Shown here piece by piece: positions 37,929 through 46,680 of a stretch of DNA of 64,000 nt. A program made the position numbers and the translations under genes. Position 1 is the first letter of the stretch, and the number at the start of each line of letters is the position of its first letter. This DNA comes from Methylobacterium longum (GTDB lineage: Bacteria > Pseudomonadota > Alphaproteobacteria > Rhizobiales > Beijerinckiaceae), in the NCBI RefSeq assembly GCF_022179385.1, contig NZ_BPQS01000006.1:185340-249339 (forward strand), written 5' to 3'. Below the pieces are notes generated by a model. The model saw only the letters and a list, made by a program, of their open reading frames with translations, was not told the origin of the DNA and ran no database searches.

Positions 37929-38489
37929 ATGCGCGTGTCACGCCTCCGCTTCGCCATCGGGGCGCTGGTGGCCGGCGGCCTCGCGACCGGAGCCGTGGCG
38001 GCCCCCGCGGGACCGGAAACGGGCGTCGGTCCGGTGACCAAGCTGCCGCTACCGCGCTATGCCAGCCTGAAGACCGATCGCGTCAATCTCCGGGAGGGTC
38101 CATCGAAGGATCACCGGACCCTCTGGGTCTTCCAGCGCGCCGGCCTGCCGGTGGAAATCGTCGGCGAGTTCGAGACCTGGCGCCGAATCCGCGATTCGGA
38201 AGGGACGGAGGGTTGGGTGCTGCATTCACTTCTCTCGGGGCGCCGCACGGCCCTCGTGAATGCGGGCCCCGACAAGGGCGTCGAGAAATCCGCCGTATCG
38301 CTTCGGGCCAAGGCCGATGACGGGGCGCCGGACGAAGCGCGACTGCAGACGGGCGTGATCGGCAACGTCAAGAGCTGCACCGGAACGTGGTGCCGCCTGA
38401 TCGTGGCATTACCGAACAAGCGGGATGTGGATGGTTACATCCGGCAGAACCGGCTCTGGGGCGTCTACCCGAACGAGGTCGTGGAGTAG
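37929..38489 (+). CDS. Exported SH3-domain protein
   Basis: 186 residues from ATG with GGGAGAGGA upstream. Signal peptide at about 1-25, then two bacterial SH3 repeats: one at about 50-105 (SLKTDRVNLREGPSKDHRTL, EGWVLHSLLSGRRTA) and one at about 115-180 with CTGTWCRL and DGYIRQNRLWGVYP. Such proteins bind cell-wall or periplasmic partners. Function not known. Confidence 0.85.
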   Translation: MRVSRLRFAIGALVAGGLATGAVAAPAGPETGVGPVTKLPLPRYASLKTDRVNLREGPSKDHRTLWVFQRAGLPVEIVGEFETWRRIRDSEGTEGWVLHSLLSGRRTALVNAGPDKGVEKSAVSLRAKADDGAPDEARLQTGVIGNVKSCTGTWCRLIVALPNKRDVDGYIRQNRLWGVYPNEVVE

Positions 38490-38839
38490 CTGTTCGTGCA
38501 GTGCCTCCCTGTGATGGACGTATCACCGAGGGTTCGGCGAGCCCCGACCACCCATTCGGCAACACCTTCCGGGGTGCGCGTGAAGTGGCACGATCAGGCT
38601 GGGGAGCAAGGCCGCTGGTTTTTCCGAGGCCCTGACGCCAGTCGCTCCATCGTCGCGGGCCGCACAGCGGAGCCTAGGATTGGAAACCGCTGAACCTCAC
38701 AGGATCAGCACCAACGGCGTTTTCGATTCCCCGGCCCGACTGTGGCGCAGTCCTCGTTCTAGAACGCGAAAGGCCCGGACTATGCCGGGCCTCATGCCGA
38801 TCTTGAACATTTCGCGTCGTGGGGACGACGGCTTCAGCC
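38490..38839. other. Convergent intergenic region with a hairpin terminator
   Basis: 350 bases between the SH3 protein and irr, which point at each other. A short open frame at 38496-38693 has no recognisable content. The only clear structure is the hairpin at 38771-38792. Confidence 0.5.
38771..38792 (-). terminator. Probable irr terminator
   Basis: AGGCCCGG (38771-38778) and CCGGGCCT (38785-38792) form a perfect 8-bp stem with a 6-base loop. Read on the minus strand the stem is followed by TTTCGCG, 47 bases past the irr stop codon. The T-run is short; it may act from both directions. Confidence 0.5.
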
Positions 38840-39349
38840 CTAGCGGCGACCCGCCGGTCGGCTGCGGCGCAGGCGGACGATCACCTCGACACCCGCGATC
38901 TCCATACCTTCGGGCGCCTCGGGCAGCGAATCGACCGTAATGCCGCAATCGGGCATGTCGATCACCTGACTCTCATCCTCGAGATAAAAGTGGTGGTGCT
39001 CGCTCGGGTTGGTGTCGAAGTATGCCTTCGAGCCATCTAGGGCGAGCTGGCGAAGCAGACCCGCCTCGGTGAACTGGTGCAACGTGTTGTAGACCGTCGC
39101 CAGGGAGACCGGCACCTTCGCGCGCATGGCCTCGTCGTAGAGCATCTCGGCCGTCAGATGCCGGTCGCCCCGACCGAACAGCAGCCAGCCGAGGGACAGA
39201 CGCTGCCGCGTCGGCCGCAGGCCAGCCCGGCGCAGGCGATCGCGCAGGTCGGAGAGCGGGCAGCCGCGGCGCGGGGTCCCGTTGGCCTCCAGCTGAGGGA
39301 GGGGGACCCGCCCGTTGAAGACGGCCTGGAATGGCACCGGTTCGGACAT
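38840..39349 (-). CDS. irr: Iron response transcriptional regulator Irr (Fur family)
   Basis: Haem-responsive regulator of iron genes in alphaproteobacteria. 169 residues. A GCP haem-regulatory motif (29-31, TPRRGCPLSDLRDRLRR), a winged-helix domain (LRPTRQRLSLGWLLFGRGDR, PVSLATVYNTLHQFTEAG) and a three-histidine cluster (EHHHFYLED, 117-125) characteristic of Irr. Divergent from fabA, the usual rhizobial order. Start at 39347-39349; the upstream in-frame codons are not conserved-looking. Confidence 0.93.
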   Translation of the reverse strand: MSEPVPFQAVFNGRVPLPQLEANGTPRRGCPLSDLRDRLRRAGLRPTRQRLSLGWLLFGRGDRHLTAEMLYDEAMRAKVPVSLATVYNTLHQFTEAGLLRQLALDGSKAYFDTNPSEHHHFYLEDESQVIDMPDCGITVDSLPEAPEGMEIAGVEVIVRLRRSRPAGRR

Positions 39350-39398
39350 TGCTGGACTGAACGCTCGACAAAGGGGCCGGGGGAACGGACTTACCTCT

Positions 39399-39427
39399 AG
39401 TATATGAGACGGGCCCGGCTGTCGCAA
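39399..39427 (-). promoter_or_regulatory. Predicted irr promoter (TTGCGA-N17-TATACT)
   Basis: On the minus strand TTGCGA (39422-39427) is followed after exactly 17 bases by TATACT (39399-39404), 50 bases before the irr start codon. This is the best sigma-70-type pair in the divergent irr-fabA region. Confidence 0.6.
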
Positions 39428-39567
39428 CCCGACGCCCGCACGGCCGCGATGGGTGGCAATGGCTTTGAAGGCGCTGCGCCCCGTGCTAACCCGCGCGCCT
39501 CCGCAAGGGCGAGCGACGCCGCCCGAGAACGCGCCCTGCGCGCATCACCGAGGAAACAGCCACCGCA

Positions 39568-40104
39568 ATGCCGCCAGACGCCGAGACACCCGCGCAGGGC
39601 ACGAGCCGCAGGTCGCATTACACCTACGAAGACCTTCTGGCCTGCGGGCGCGGCGAACTGTTCGGGCCCGGCAACGCGCAGCTGCCACTGCCGCCCATGC
39701 TGATGTTCGACCGGATCACGTCGATCGCCGCCGACGGAGGCGCCCACGGCAAAGGGCACGTGACGGCTGAGCTCGACATCAGGCCGGATCTCTGGTTCTT
39801 CCCCTGCCACTTCCAGGGCGACCCGGTGATGCCGGGCTGTCTCGGCCTCGACGCCCTGTGGCAGATGCTCGGTTTCCACCTCGGATGGCTCGGCTCGCCG
39901 GGACGCGGCCGTGCTCTCGGGGTGGGCGAAGTGAAGCTCGCCGGCCAAGTGCTGCCGTCGATCAAGAAGGTCGTGTACAACGTCGATGTGAAGCGCGTCC
40001 GCCAGGGCAAGCTCGTCCTCGGCATCGGCGACGGCTGGCTGGAGGCCGACGGCGAGCGCGTCTACCAAGTCCAGGACATGCGGGTAGGCCTGTTCCAGAG
40101 CTGA
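39568..40104 (+). CDS. fabA: 3-hydroxydecanoyl-ACP dehydratase/isomerase
   Basis: Dehydrates 3-hydroxyacyl-ACP and isomerises the C10 double bond, the entry to unsaturated fatty acids. 178 residues. Catalytic His81 and Asp95 in [19 protein letters not shown], spaced as in E. coli FabA (14 residues). The start MPPDAETP is supported by the family length. First gene of fabA-fabB-fabI. Confidence 0.97.
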   Translation: MPPDAETPAQGTSRRSHYTYEDLLACGRGELFGPGNAQLPLPPMLMFDRITSIAADGGAHGKGHVTAELDIRPDLWFFPCHFQGDPVMPGCLGLDALWQMLGFHLGWLGSPGRGRALGVGEVKLAGQVLPSIKKVVYNVDVKRVRQGKLVLGIGDGWLEADGERVYQVQDMRVGLFQS

Positions 40105-40162
40105 GCCGGATTCGCGCGACTGATGTTCGAGGCTGGTCTGCAACGCCGGACGTTTTCGGCTG

Positions 40163-40191
40163 TTGAGATTGTGTCCGCGTCACCTTACCTG
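40163..40191 (+). promoter_or_regulatory. Weak possible fabB promoter
   Basis: TTGAGA (40163-40168), 17 bases, TACCTG (40186-40191) in the 139-base fabA-fabB gap, about 50 bases before the fabB start. The -10 is poor; fabB may simply be read through from fabA. Confidence 0.25.
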
Positions 40192-40243
40192 ACCGGAACG
40201 CGGCGCGGGCGACCGAAGCCGCGACGGAGGTAATGTCACCATC

Positions 40244-41470
40244 ATGCGCCGTGTCGTCATCACCGGGATGGGCATCGTCTCGTCCATCGGCAACAACACG
40301 CAGGAGGTGCTCGCCTCCCTTCGCGAGGCCCGCTCGGGCATCGCGCGCGATGCCAGCTACGCGGAGCACGGCTTCCGAAGCCAGGTCTCCGGCGCGCCCT
40401 CCCTCGATCCGGAGGGCGTCGTCGATCGGCGCGCCATGCGCTTCCACGGCGGCGGCACCGCCTGGAACCACGTCGCCATGGATCAGGCGATCCAGGATTC
40501 CGGCCTGGAGCAGGGCGACATCTCGAACGAGCGCACCGGCATCATCATGGGCTCGGGCGGCCCCTCGACCCGGGTGATCGTCGAATCGGCTGCCATCGCC
40601 CGCGACAAGGGACCGAAGCGCGTCGGCCCGTTTGCCGTGCCGAAGGCGATGTCGTCGACCGCCTCGGCGACCCTGGCGACATGGTTCAAGATCCGCGGCG
40701 TGAACTACTCGATCTCGTCCGCCTGCGCGACGTCGAATCACTGCATCGGCAACGCTGCCGAGATCATCCAGGGCGGCCGTCAGGACATCATCTTCGCGGG
40801 CGGATGCGAGGATCTCGACTGGACGCTGTCGGTGCTGTTCGACGCCATGGGCGCGATGTCGTCCAAGTACAACGATACGCCGTCGCGCGCCTCCCGCGCC
40901 TACGACGCCAATCGCGACGGCTTCGTCATCGCGGGCGGGGCGGGCGTGCTCGTGCTCGAAGAGTTGGAGCACGCCAAGGCGCGCGGCGCGCGGATTTACG
41001 GCGAGGTCGCGGGCTACGGTGCCACCTCGGACGGGCACGACATGGTCGCGCCCTCCGGCGAGGGTGCCGTGCGCTGCATGCGTCAGGCGCTCGACGGGCT
41101 GAAGGGGGCCAAGATCGACTACATCAACCCGCACGCCACCTCGACGCCTGTCGGCGATGACAAGGAGATCGAGGCGATCCGCGAGGTGTTCGGCCGGGGC
41201 GAGGCCTGTCCGCCAATCTCGGCAACGAAGTCGCTGACCGGCCACTCGCTCGGTGCCACTGGTGTTCAGGAGGCAATCTACAGCCTCCTGATGATGAACA
41301 ACGGCTTCATCTGCGAAAGTGCGCATATCGACGAGCTGGATCCCGCCTTCGCCGACATGCCGATCCTCCGGAAACGTCGCGATGATGCGAAGCTCGGTCA
41401 CGTCCTGACCAATTCCTTTGGTTTCGGCGGCACCAATGCCACGCTGGTTCTGAAACACGTGGACGCCTGA
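40244..41470 (+). CDS. fabB: 3-oxoacyl-ACP synthase I
   Basis: Condensing enzyme that elongates unsaturated acyl-ACP. 408 residues. Catalytic Cys161 in [16 protein letters not shown], first His in [11 protein letters not shown], second His in [12 protein letters not shown], and a [12 protein letters not shown] tail. Preceded by a GGAGG ribosome-binding site. The partner fabA next door supports FabB rather than FabF. Confidence 0.96.
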   Translation: MRRVVITGMGIVSSIGNNTQEVLASLREARSGIARDASYAEHGFRSQVSGAPSLDPEGVVDRRAMRFHGGGTAWNHVAMDQAIQDSGLEQGDISNERTGIIMGSGGPSTRVIVESAAIARDKGPKRVGPFAVPKAMSSTASATLATWFKIRGVNYSISSACATSNHCIGNAAEIIQGGRQDIIFAGGCEDLDWTLSVLFDAMGAMSSKYNDTPSRASRAYDANRDGFVIAGGAGVLVLEELEHAKARGARIYGEVAGYGATSDGHDMVAPSGEGAVRCMRQALDGLKGAKIDYINPHATSTPVGDDKEIEAIREVFGRGEACPPISATKSLTGHSLGATGVQEAIYSLLMMNNGFICESAHIDELDPAFADMPILRKRRDDAKLGHVLTNSFGFGGTNATLVLKHVDA

Positions 41471-41488
41471 CCTGACCTCATCTGGAAC

Positions 41489-41506
41489 CGCCGCCCACGG
41501 GCGGCG
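41489..41506 (+). terminator. Short hairpin after fabB
   Basis: CGCCGCCC (41489-41496) and GGGCGGCG (41499-41506) are perfectly complementary with almost no loop and are followed by TTTA. A weak terminator or mRNA end protector 18 bases after fabB; uncertain. Confidence 0.35.
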
Positions 41507-41530
41507 TTTACCCGACGTTGAGATCTGGTG

Positions 41531-41653
41531 ATGGCGATGGGTACATTCATACTCGGCACGCTGAGCGGCCTGATGATCGCCGGTTGTGCTGCCATCTATG
41601 CCAAGCAGGTGCTGATTGAGGAGGCCCGTTCTCGCACGGACGGCTATTTCTGA
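41531..41653 (+). CDS. 40-aa single-TM protein between fabB and fabI
   Basis: ATG at 41531 gives 40 residues: MAMGTFILGTLSGLMIAGCA then AIYAKQVLIEEARSRTDGYF. One hydrophobic helix (about 4-24) followed by a charged, probably cytoplasmic tail. It lies 60 bases after fabB and is followed 22 bases later by a strong terminator, which supports a real gene. Function unknown. Confidence 0.6.
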   Translation: MAMGTFILGTLSGLMIAGCAAIYAKQVLIEEARSRTDGYF

Positions 41654-41675
41654 CCTCGGACCACGCACCGGGAAC

Positions 41676-41703
41676 GCCCCGCCGATCGGCGGGGCTTTTT
41701 TTT
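41676..41703 (+). terminator. Rho-independent terminator before fabI
   Basis: GCCCCGCC (41676-41683), loop GATC, GGCGGGGC (41688-41695), then eight T residues. A textbook intrinsic terminator, rare in this GC-rich window. It separates fabA-fabB and the 40-aa gene from fabI, so fabI needs its own promoter in the 148 bases that follow. Confidence 0.92.
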
Positions 41704-41851
41704 GCCCCGCGAAGACCGCAGGTCCGTTTGGCGCGTGCGTCGAGCCGCGTTAAGAGCACCTCGCTAAACTCCCGATCATCGGGACTTCGGTCGCTCGCAC
41801 GGCGGCTCGCCCTCGCTCCGAGGTCGCGGGCTCGTTCAGGATAGGGTCGGC

Positions 41852-42682
41852 ATGACAGGTTTGATGGCGGGCCGGCGCGGCCTGATCATGGGGGTCGCCA
41901 ACGATCACTCGATCGCCTGGGGCATCGCAAAGGCGCTTCACGCCGAGGGTGCCCGCCTCGCATTCACCTATCAGGGCGAGGCGCTGGGCCGGCGGGTGGC
42001 GCCGCTCGCCGCCAAGCTCGGCTCCGACATCGTCCTGCCCTGCGACGTGGAGGATCTTGCCTCCGTCGACGCAACCTTCGAAGCGCTCGACGCGCGCTTT
42101 GACGGCGGACTCGACTTCGTCGTTCATGCCATCGGCTTTTCCGACAAGGCGCAACTCAAGGGCCGCTACGTCGACGTGACGACGCGCGAGAACTTCGTGC
42201 GCACGATGACGATCTCATGCTTCTCGTTCACGGAGATCGCGCAGCGCGCGGCCAAGCGCATGAGGCCGGGCGGCTCGCTGCTGACACTCACCTACGGCGG
42301 CGCAACCCGGGTAATGCCCAATTACAACGTGATGGGCGTTGCCAAGGCGGCACTGGAGGCGTCGGTCCGCTATCTCGCCGGCGATCTGGGTCCGGACGGT
42401 ATCCGGGTCAATGCCCTCTCGGCCGGTCCGATGCGGACGCTGGCCGGGGCGGGGATCGCGGATGCGCGGCTGATGTTCAACCACCAGCGGGCGCACGCGC
42501 CGCTGCGGCGCACGGTCAGCTTGGAGGAAGTGGGCGGCTCAGCCCTCTACCTGCTGTCGCCGCTCTCGGGGGGCGTCACCGGCGAGGTGCATTTCGTGGA
42601 TGCCGGCTACAACATTATCTCGATGCCGCGTCCGGACGTGCTTCAGGCACAGGACGAGGCCGGCGTCGTCGGCGATCCCTGA
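41852..42682 (+). CDS. fabI: Enoyl-ACP reductase (NADH), FabI
   Basis: Last reduction step of fatty-acid elongation and the target of triclosan. 276 residues. Short-chain dehydrogenase fold with GVANDHSIAWGIAKAL (nucleotide site specific to FabI), and Tyr148, Tyr158 and Lys165 (TYGGATRVMPNYNVMGVAKA) in the FabI-type Y-x6-K arrangement. Converges with a small exported protein, seven bases apart. Confidence 0.95.
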   Translation: MTGLMAGRRGLIMGVANDHSIAWGIAKALHAEGARLAFTYQGEALGRRVAPLAAKLGSDIVLPCDVEDLASVDATFEALDARFDGGLDFVVHAIGFSDKAQLKGRYVDVTTRENFVRTMTISCFSFTEIAQRAAKRMRPGGSLLTLTYGGATRVMPNYNVMGVAKAALEASVRYLAGDLGPDGIRVNALSAGPMRTLAGAGIADARLMFNHQRAHAPLRRTVSLEEVGGSALYLLSPLSGGVTGEVHFVDAGYNIISMPRPDVLQAQDEAGVVGDP

Positions 42683-42689
42683 GCCGGCC

Positions 42690-42944
42690 TCACTCCTCCG
42701 GGATGCGGCCCGGAGGGCGGGGAGCGCCCTGTCCGGCGCCGCGCTCGCGGCGGTCGAACCGCCCCTGCCGCTCGGCGCGCACATCCTCGGCGGTGGGTGC
42801 CGCCGACGGATAGTTCGACGCGAAGGGATTGGGCGGCGCGCCGCGACCCGATCCACCGAAGAGCTTGTCCAGGAATCCATCCTCGGCGCGGGCCGGAATC
42901 GAGGACAGGAGGAGCGCCAGGGCGAGTATCGGTCGAAGCTGCAT
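42690..42944 (-). CDS. Small exported protein of unknown function
   Basis: 84 residues from the ATG at 42942-42944 (AGGCGA ribosome site 6 bases upstream); an ATG five codons earlier is also possible. Signal peptide MQLRPILALALLLSSIPARA, then DGFLDKLFGGSGRG and a Pro/Arg-rich tail ending PGRIPEE. Likely periplasmic and disordered. No family recognised. Confidence 0.6.
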   Translation of the reverse strand: MQLRPILALALLLSSIPARAEDGFLDKLFGGSGRGAPPNPFASNYPSAAPTAEDVRAERQGRFDRRERGAGQGAPRPPGRIPEE

Positions 42945-43083
42945 CGTGGTCGCCTGCATGCCGGGATCTGCCGCCGCTAGCCGAACTTTCCGGCGGATCG
43001 GAGGCCGGGGACGGCGTTCCCTGGAACCGCGGCGCATCCGGCGGGTTCGCGCTCAACAACGATGGGCGTGTACAGGAGGCGTG

Positions 43084-43323
43084 ATGTCCGAGGTTACCTA
43101 TCGCATCGTCGAGCACGACGGCGGCTTCGCCTACAAGGTCGGTGACGTCTTCTCCGAGACCTTTCCGAGCCGCGAGGACGCGCTCCAGGCGGCCCAAGCG
43201 GCGGCGGCGGAGCAGCAGGTGCCGGGCTCGACGGAGGGCATCCGCTACCAGGATCAGGCCGGCGGCTGGCACGACGAGACCGCGCAGGGGAACGACCGAC
43301 CCCGCGCGAAGGTCGTGGATTAG
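43084..43323 (+). CDS. DUF2188-like small protein
   Basis: 79 residues, soluble. The pattern YRIVEHDGGFAYKVGDVFSE followed by TFPSREDALQAAQAAAAEQ is that of DUF2188-type proteins (short beta strands plus an Ala-rich helix). The C-terminal half is acidic and polar. Function unknown. Confidence 0.7.
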   Translation: MSEVTYRIVEHDGGFAYKVGDVFSETFPSREDALQAAQAAAAEQQVPGSTEGIRYQDQAGGWHDETAQGNDRPRAKVVD

Positions 43324-43362
43324 CCGCGCCGCTCTGACGATCGTGCCGCATCAGGCTCATCG

Positions 43363-44874
43363 ATGGGGGCTACCGTGGCGCGCGCGCGGCGCGTGACGGT
43401 GGCGGGCCCGAAGGCGCCCGTCCTCCCAAAAGGCGCGCGGCGCACGACGCCGTCGCCCGAGACCCTCGCGGCCCTCGGACCGGACCGGCTTATCGCGCTG
43501 ATCCTCGGTGAGACGGCTCGCAATCCCGGCTTCAAGAAACTGGTGAGCGCCGCTCTGGCCGCGCTTCAGGGCCCGGATGCCGTGGCGGCGATCATCGACC
43601 GGCGGCTGACAGCTCTGGAAGGGGCTCAGGGATACATCAACTGGCAGAAGCGCCGGGCTTTCGTGGCCGATCTCAACACGATCGTGACGGTGATCCTCAG
43701 TGAGATGCGCCCCCTCGATCCGGGCGCGGCCCTCGACCGTCTGCGGCGGTTCCTCAACGGCGCCGACGACGTGCTGAGCCGGGTCGATGACGGGAACGGC
43801 ACGGTGCAGGCGATCTTCGAGAGAGCCTCGGACGCCTTCGTGGAGATTGCAGGCTCGCTGCCATCCTCGGAGGCGGGACGGGTCGCGGCCGGCCTCGTCG
43901 CAGCCTTCGCGGCCGACCCGTTCGGTCCGATCGGACCGATCCTCGGCGCGATGATCCCGTCTCTGCAGGAAGACGCGCTCGGCGACATCGACGGCCGGCT
44001 GGCCGAGGCCGACGCAGCGACACTGAAGGGCGGAGATCCCCGTAAGCCCGCCACCCAGCACCGGGAGGCTGGCCGGATCCAGATCCTGCGGCTCCGGCAG
44101 GCGATCGCGGACCGGCGCGGCGACCCGGACATCTTCATCGCGCTGGAGCGCGCGATGCTGCCGGGGCGCGAGAACCGCGTCGAGATCGCCCGGCGGCTCC
44201 TCGGCGCCGGCCGGCCCGGGGAGGCGCTGGAGTGGATCCGGCGCATGCAGGATCCGGGATTGCGGGTCGCCACACGGGCCGACCTGATCGCAGGCTTCGA
44301 TCTGCGCGGCCCAGAGCGCGAGCGGCAGGCCCTGGAGATCGAGATCCTCGACGCCCTCGGTCGAACCAGCGAGGCGCAGACGCTGCGCTGGTCACGGTTC
44401 GAGCGCGAACTCGACGCGCCGATGCTGCGCAACCACCTCACGAGGCTTCCGGACTTCGAGGACGAAGAGGCGCTCCAGCGTGGACTCGACCATGCCGAGG
44501 CCTTCCCGCAGCCGCATCGCGCGCTGGCCTTCCTGGTAAATTGGCCGGCGCTGAACCGCGCGGCGCGGCTGGTCATCGCCCGACCGGCGATCTGGCAGGG
44601 CGACCAATACGCCGTGCTGGGCCCGGCGGCCGACGCCCTCGCCCTGAACCACCCGCTCGCCGCGACAATTCTCTATCGCCGCCTGCTGGACGGCATCCTC
44701 GAAGGCGCTCGCAGCGCCGCCTACCCCCATGGGGCGCGCTACCTCGCGGAGCTTGAGGGACTGGCCGGACGGCTGGATGCGAGCGCGATCAGCCCAGCGC
44801 CGGATGCGTATCGCGCCAAGCTGCGGCGCGAGCACGGCCGCAAGCACGCGTTCTGGAGCCTCGTGCGGGATTGA
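43363..44874 (+). CDS. DUF6880-like cytoplasmic protein
   Basis: 503 residues without signal peptide or membrane helices. Almost wholly alpha-helical with TPR-like character (LGPDRLIALILGETARNPGF near the start, LAATILYRRLLDGILEGARS near the end). It resembles proteins annotated DUF6880, judged from overall pattern. Role unknown. 39 bases after the DUF2188-like gene, same strand. Confidence 0.65.
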   Translation: MGATVARARRVTVAGPKAPVLPKGARRTTPSPETLAALGPDRLIALILGETARNPGFKKLVSAALAALQGPDAVAAIIDRRLTALEGAQGYINWQKRRAFVADLNTIVTVILSEMRPLDPGAALDRLRRFLNGADDVLSRVDDGNGTVQAIFERASDAFVEIAGSLPSSEAGRVAAGLVAAFAADPFGPIGPILGAMIPSLQEDALGDIDGRLAEADAATLKGGDPRKPATQHREAGRIQILRLRQAIADRRGDPDIFIALERAMLPGRENRVEIARRLLGAGRPGEALEWIRRMQDPGLRVATRADLIAGFDLRGPERERQALEIEILDALGRTSEAQTLRWSRFERELDAPMLRNHLTRLPDFEDEEALQRGLDHAEAFPQPHRALAFLVNWPALNRAARLVIARPAIWQGDQYAVLGPAADALALNHPLAATILYRRLLDGILEGARSAAYPHGARYLAELEGLAGRLDASAISPAPDAYRAKLRREHGRKHAFWSLVRD

Positions 44875-44988
44875 ACGGTGTGAATACCGGCCGCCCAGCC
44901 GGAAGCCGGCAATCTCCATTTGCGACCCGGGCTGGCCGCCCGGCGCACAGCGTGGCCGTGACCCGAGCCCTGCCTCGTCGAACGGCCC

Positions 44989-45351
44989 TCAATCCGTGAC
45001 CTCGATCGCGTCGACGCGCTCCGGATAGAACGCCACGTGCCCCCGGATGGCCTTGACGGCCGGATAAGGGGCCTCGTAGCTCCACACGGCATCGTGGCGC
45101 AGGGTCCCGTCGACCGCGAGGTCGAAGTAGCATGCGTCGCCCTTGTAGGGGCAGTGACTCGTCCGCGTCGACGCGACGAAGCTGGCGGCGCGGATGTCCG
45201 CACGCGGAACGTAGAACACGGCTGGGTACTGGGCCTCCTCCAGGCGCAGGGCGTTGCGCGTGTCCGCAACGGCCACGCCGGCCGCGAGCACGCGGACGCG
45301 ACGCGGTTCGGGCACGATCGTGATGGGATGATCCGCTCCGGGCTCTTTCAT
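44989..45351 (-). CDS. DUF427 domain protein
   Basis: 120 residues from MKEPGADHPI. Contains the DUF427 pattern: strands ending in RRVRVLAAG, YVPRADI, TSHCPYKGDACYFDL and WSYEAPYPAVKAIRGHVAFYP. The family is widespread and of unknown biochemistry. Its ATG overlaps the stop of the methyltransferase upstream (ATGA), so the two are translationally coupled. Confidence 0.88.
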   Translation of the reverse strand: MKEPGADHPITIVPEPRRVRVLAAGVAVADTRNALRLEEAQYPAVFYVPRADIRAASFVASTRTSHCPYKGDACYFDLAVDGTLRHDAVWSYEAPYPAVKAIRGHVAFYPERVDAIEVTD

Positions 45352-46238
45352 GGTGCTCCTCCGGTCTGAAGCTTCAACTCGACGGTCCCGAGGGCGTCGG
45401 CGAGCCGGGACCGCGCGCTTCCGGGGCGGAGCGGCTTCTGCTGGCTCTCGTGCGGCACCCAACCCGAGAGCCACAGGAGCTCGAAGGTTGCACGCACCCG
45501 CCCGTCCGGATCCGCGAAGCGCGCGGCATAGATCTCCGCGGTCCGCAGGAGCGTCGCCCGACGCAGCGGCGTGCGGCGGCGGTCGGTGAGTACGTTGGTC
45601 ATGCCCATGGCGCGCAGGTCGCGCATGAGCGCGAACGGATCGGCATAGCGCACCGTGAGCGTGTCGGTGTCGGCCACCGGCAGCGCGAAACCCGCCCGCT
45701 GGAGAAGGGCACCGGCTTCGCGCACGTTCGCGAAGGGGGCGACCCGCGGGCTGATCCCGCCCTCGACCTCGCTCTCGGCTTGGCCGAAACTCTGGCGCAG
45801 TTCCGTGAGCGTCGCGCCGCCCAGCAGGCATCCGACGAACAGGCCGTCGGGCCGAAGCGCGCGGCGGAGCTGGATCAGGGTGCCCGGAAGGTCGTTGACC
45901 GCATGCAAGGACAGCAGCGACACAGCGAGATCGAGGCTTCCAGCGGCCAGGGGGAGCAGCTCCGGATCGCCGACGATCAGGCCCCCCCCGGGCCCCGCCA
46001 ACGGTGCGAGGCGGAAGCGCAGTGCCTCGGGATAGCGGCCCGCGAGGATCGGCTCGGCTGCCGCCGTCGGCGTGGCAAGGTCGAGCACCGCGCTGAAGCC
46101 GCGCAGCACGGCTCCGAGCCGGTCATCCAGATCCTCCGCGAGCCTGTCGAGCAGGAAACCGGCGTAACCGCCGCGATCCGCTCGGGCGAGGCGGCGGCGG
46201 GCGAGGGCGGTGTCGAACAGGGCGGCGGGTGCATCCAT
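45348..46238 (-). CDS. SAM-dependent methyltransferase-fold protein, NDUFAF5/BioC-like
   Basis: 296 residues from MDAPAALFDTALARRRLARA. The N-terminus resembles the alphaproteobacterial relatives of NDUFAF5. The class I methyltransferase fold is present, but the first glycine-rich SAM loop is poor (VLDLATPTAAAEPIL instead of DxGxGxG), so the SAM site looks degenerate. NDUFAF5 itself hydroxylates an arginine of complex I; a similar role here is inference. Coupled to DUF427. Confidence 0.75.
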   Translation of the reverse strand: MDAPAALFDTALARRRLARADRGGYAGFLLDRLAEDLDDRLGAVLRGFSAVLDLATPTAAAEPILAGRYPEALRFRLAPLAGPGGGLIVGDPELLPLAAGSLDLAVSLLSLHAVNDLPGTLIQLRRALRPDGLFVGCLLGGATLTELRQSFGQAESEVEGGISPRVAPFANVREAGALLQRAGFALPVADTDTLTVRYADPFALMRDLRAMGMTNVLTDRRRTPLRRATLLRTAEIYAARFADPDGRVRATFELLWLSGWVPHESQQKPLRPGSARSRLADALGTVELKLQTGGAP

Positions 46239-46405
46239 CGCGGGGAGATGGCATCCGACACGGCCCACCGCCAGCGTCGCTGTGCCGGGAGGGGTGGCGC
46301 GTGCACGGAGTCGTGATGTGGTCTAGGACCGTGGAACGACTCGGCAGCGTCGCTGTTCCTGCTGCAACTGGCCGCACGGCCGAGATTGAGCTTGGAGCAC
46401 CCACC

Positions 46406-46651
46406 ATGAAGCGCATGTTCCTCGGGGCCACGATCGCCCTCGCCGCCCTTACCGCCGCCGGCGCCGCCGAGGCGAAGGGCTGCATCAAGGGCGCGATCGT
46501 CGGCGGCATCGCGGGGCACTATGCCGGGCATCACGGATTGATGGGCGCCGCGGCGGGCTGCGCCATCGGCCGTCACCGCGCCAATTCCCGGTCTCGGCAG
46601 ATGGACCAGCAGCAGATGGGTTCCCAAGCCCAGCCGGTCTCGGCCCGCTAA
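46406..46651 (+). CDS. Small exported glycine-zipper protein
   Basis: 81 residues with a signal peptide (MKRMFLGATIALAALTAAGA) and a glycine-zipper segment GAIVGGIAGHYAGHHGLMGA then AAGCAIGRH, similar to 2TM glycine-zipper surface proteins. The polar tail is rich in Gln and Ser. GGAG lies 8 bases before the ATG. Outer-membrane or periplasmic localisation is inferred. Confidence 0.7.
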   Translation: MKRMFLGATIALAALTAAGAAEAKGCIKGAIVGGIAGHYAGHHGLMGAAAGCAIGRHRANSRSRQMDQQQMGSQAQPVSAR

Positions 46652-46680
46652 CGCCCGGCCGAACACAGGTCCGCTTCCCG

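Noticed and set aside
38496..38693. 65-codon frame between the SH3 protein and irr
   Set aside because: No ribosome-binding site, no recognisable features; one end runs close to the terminator region.
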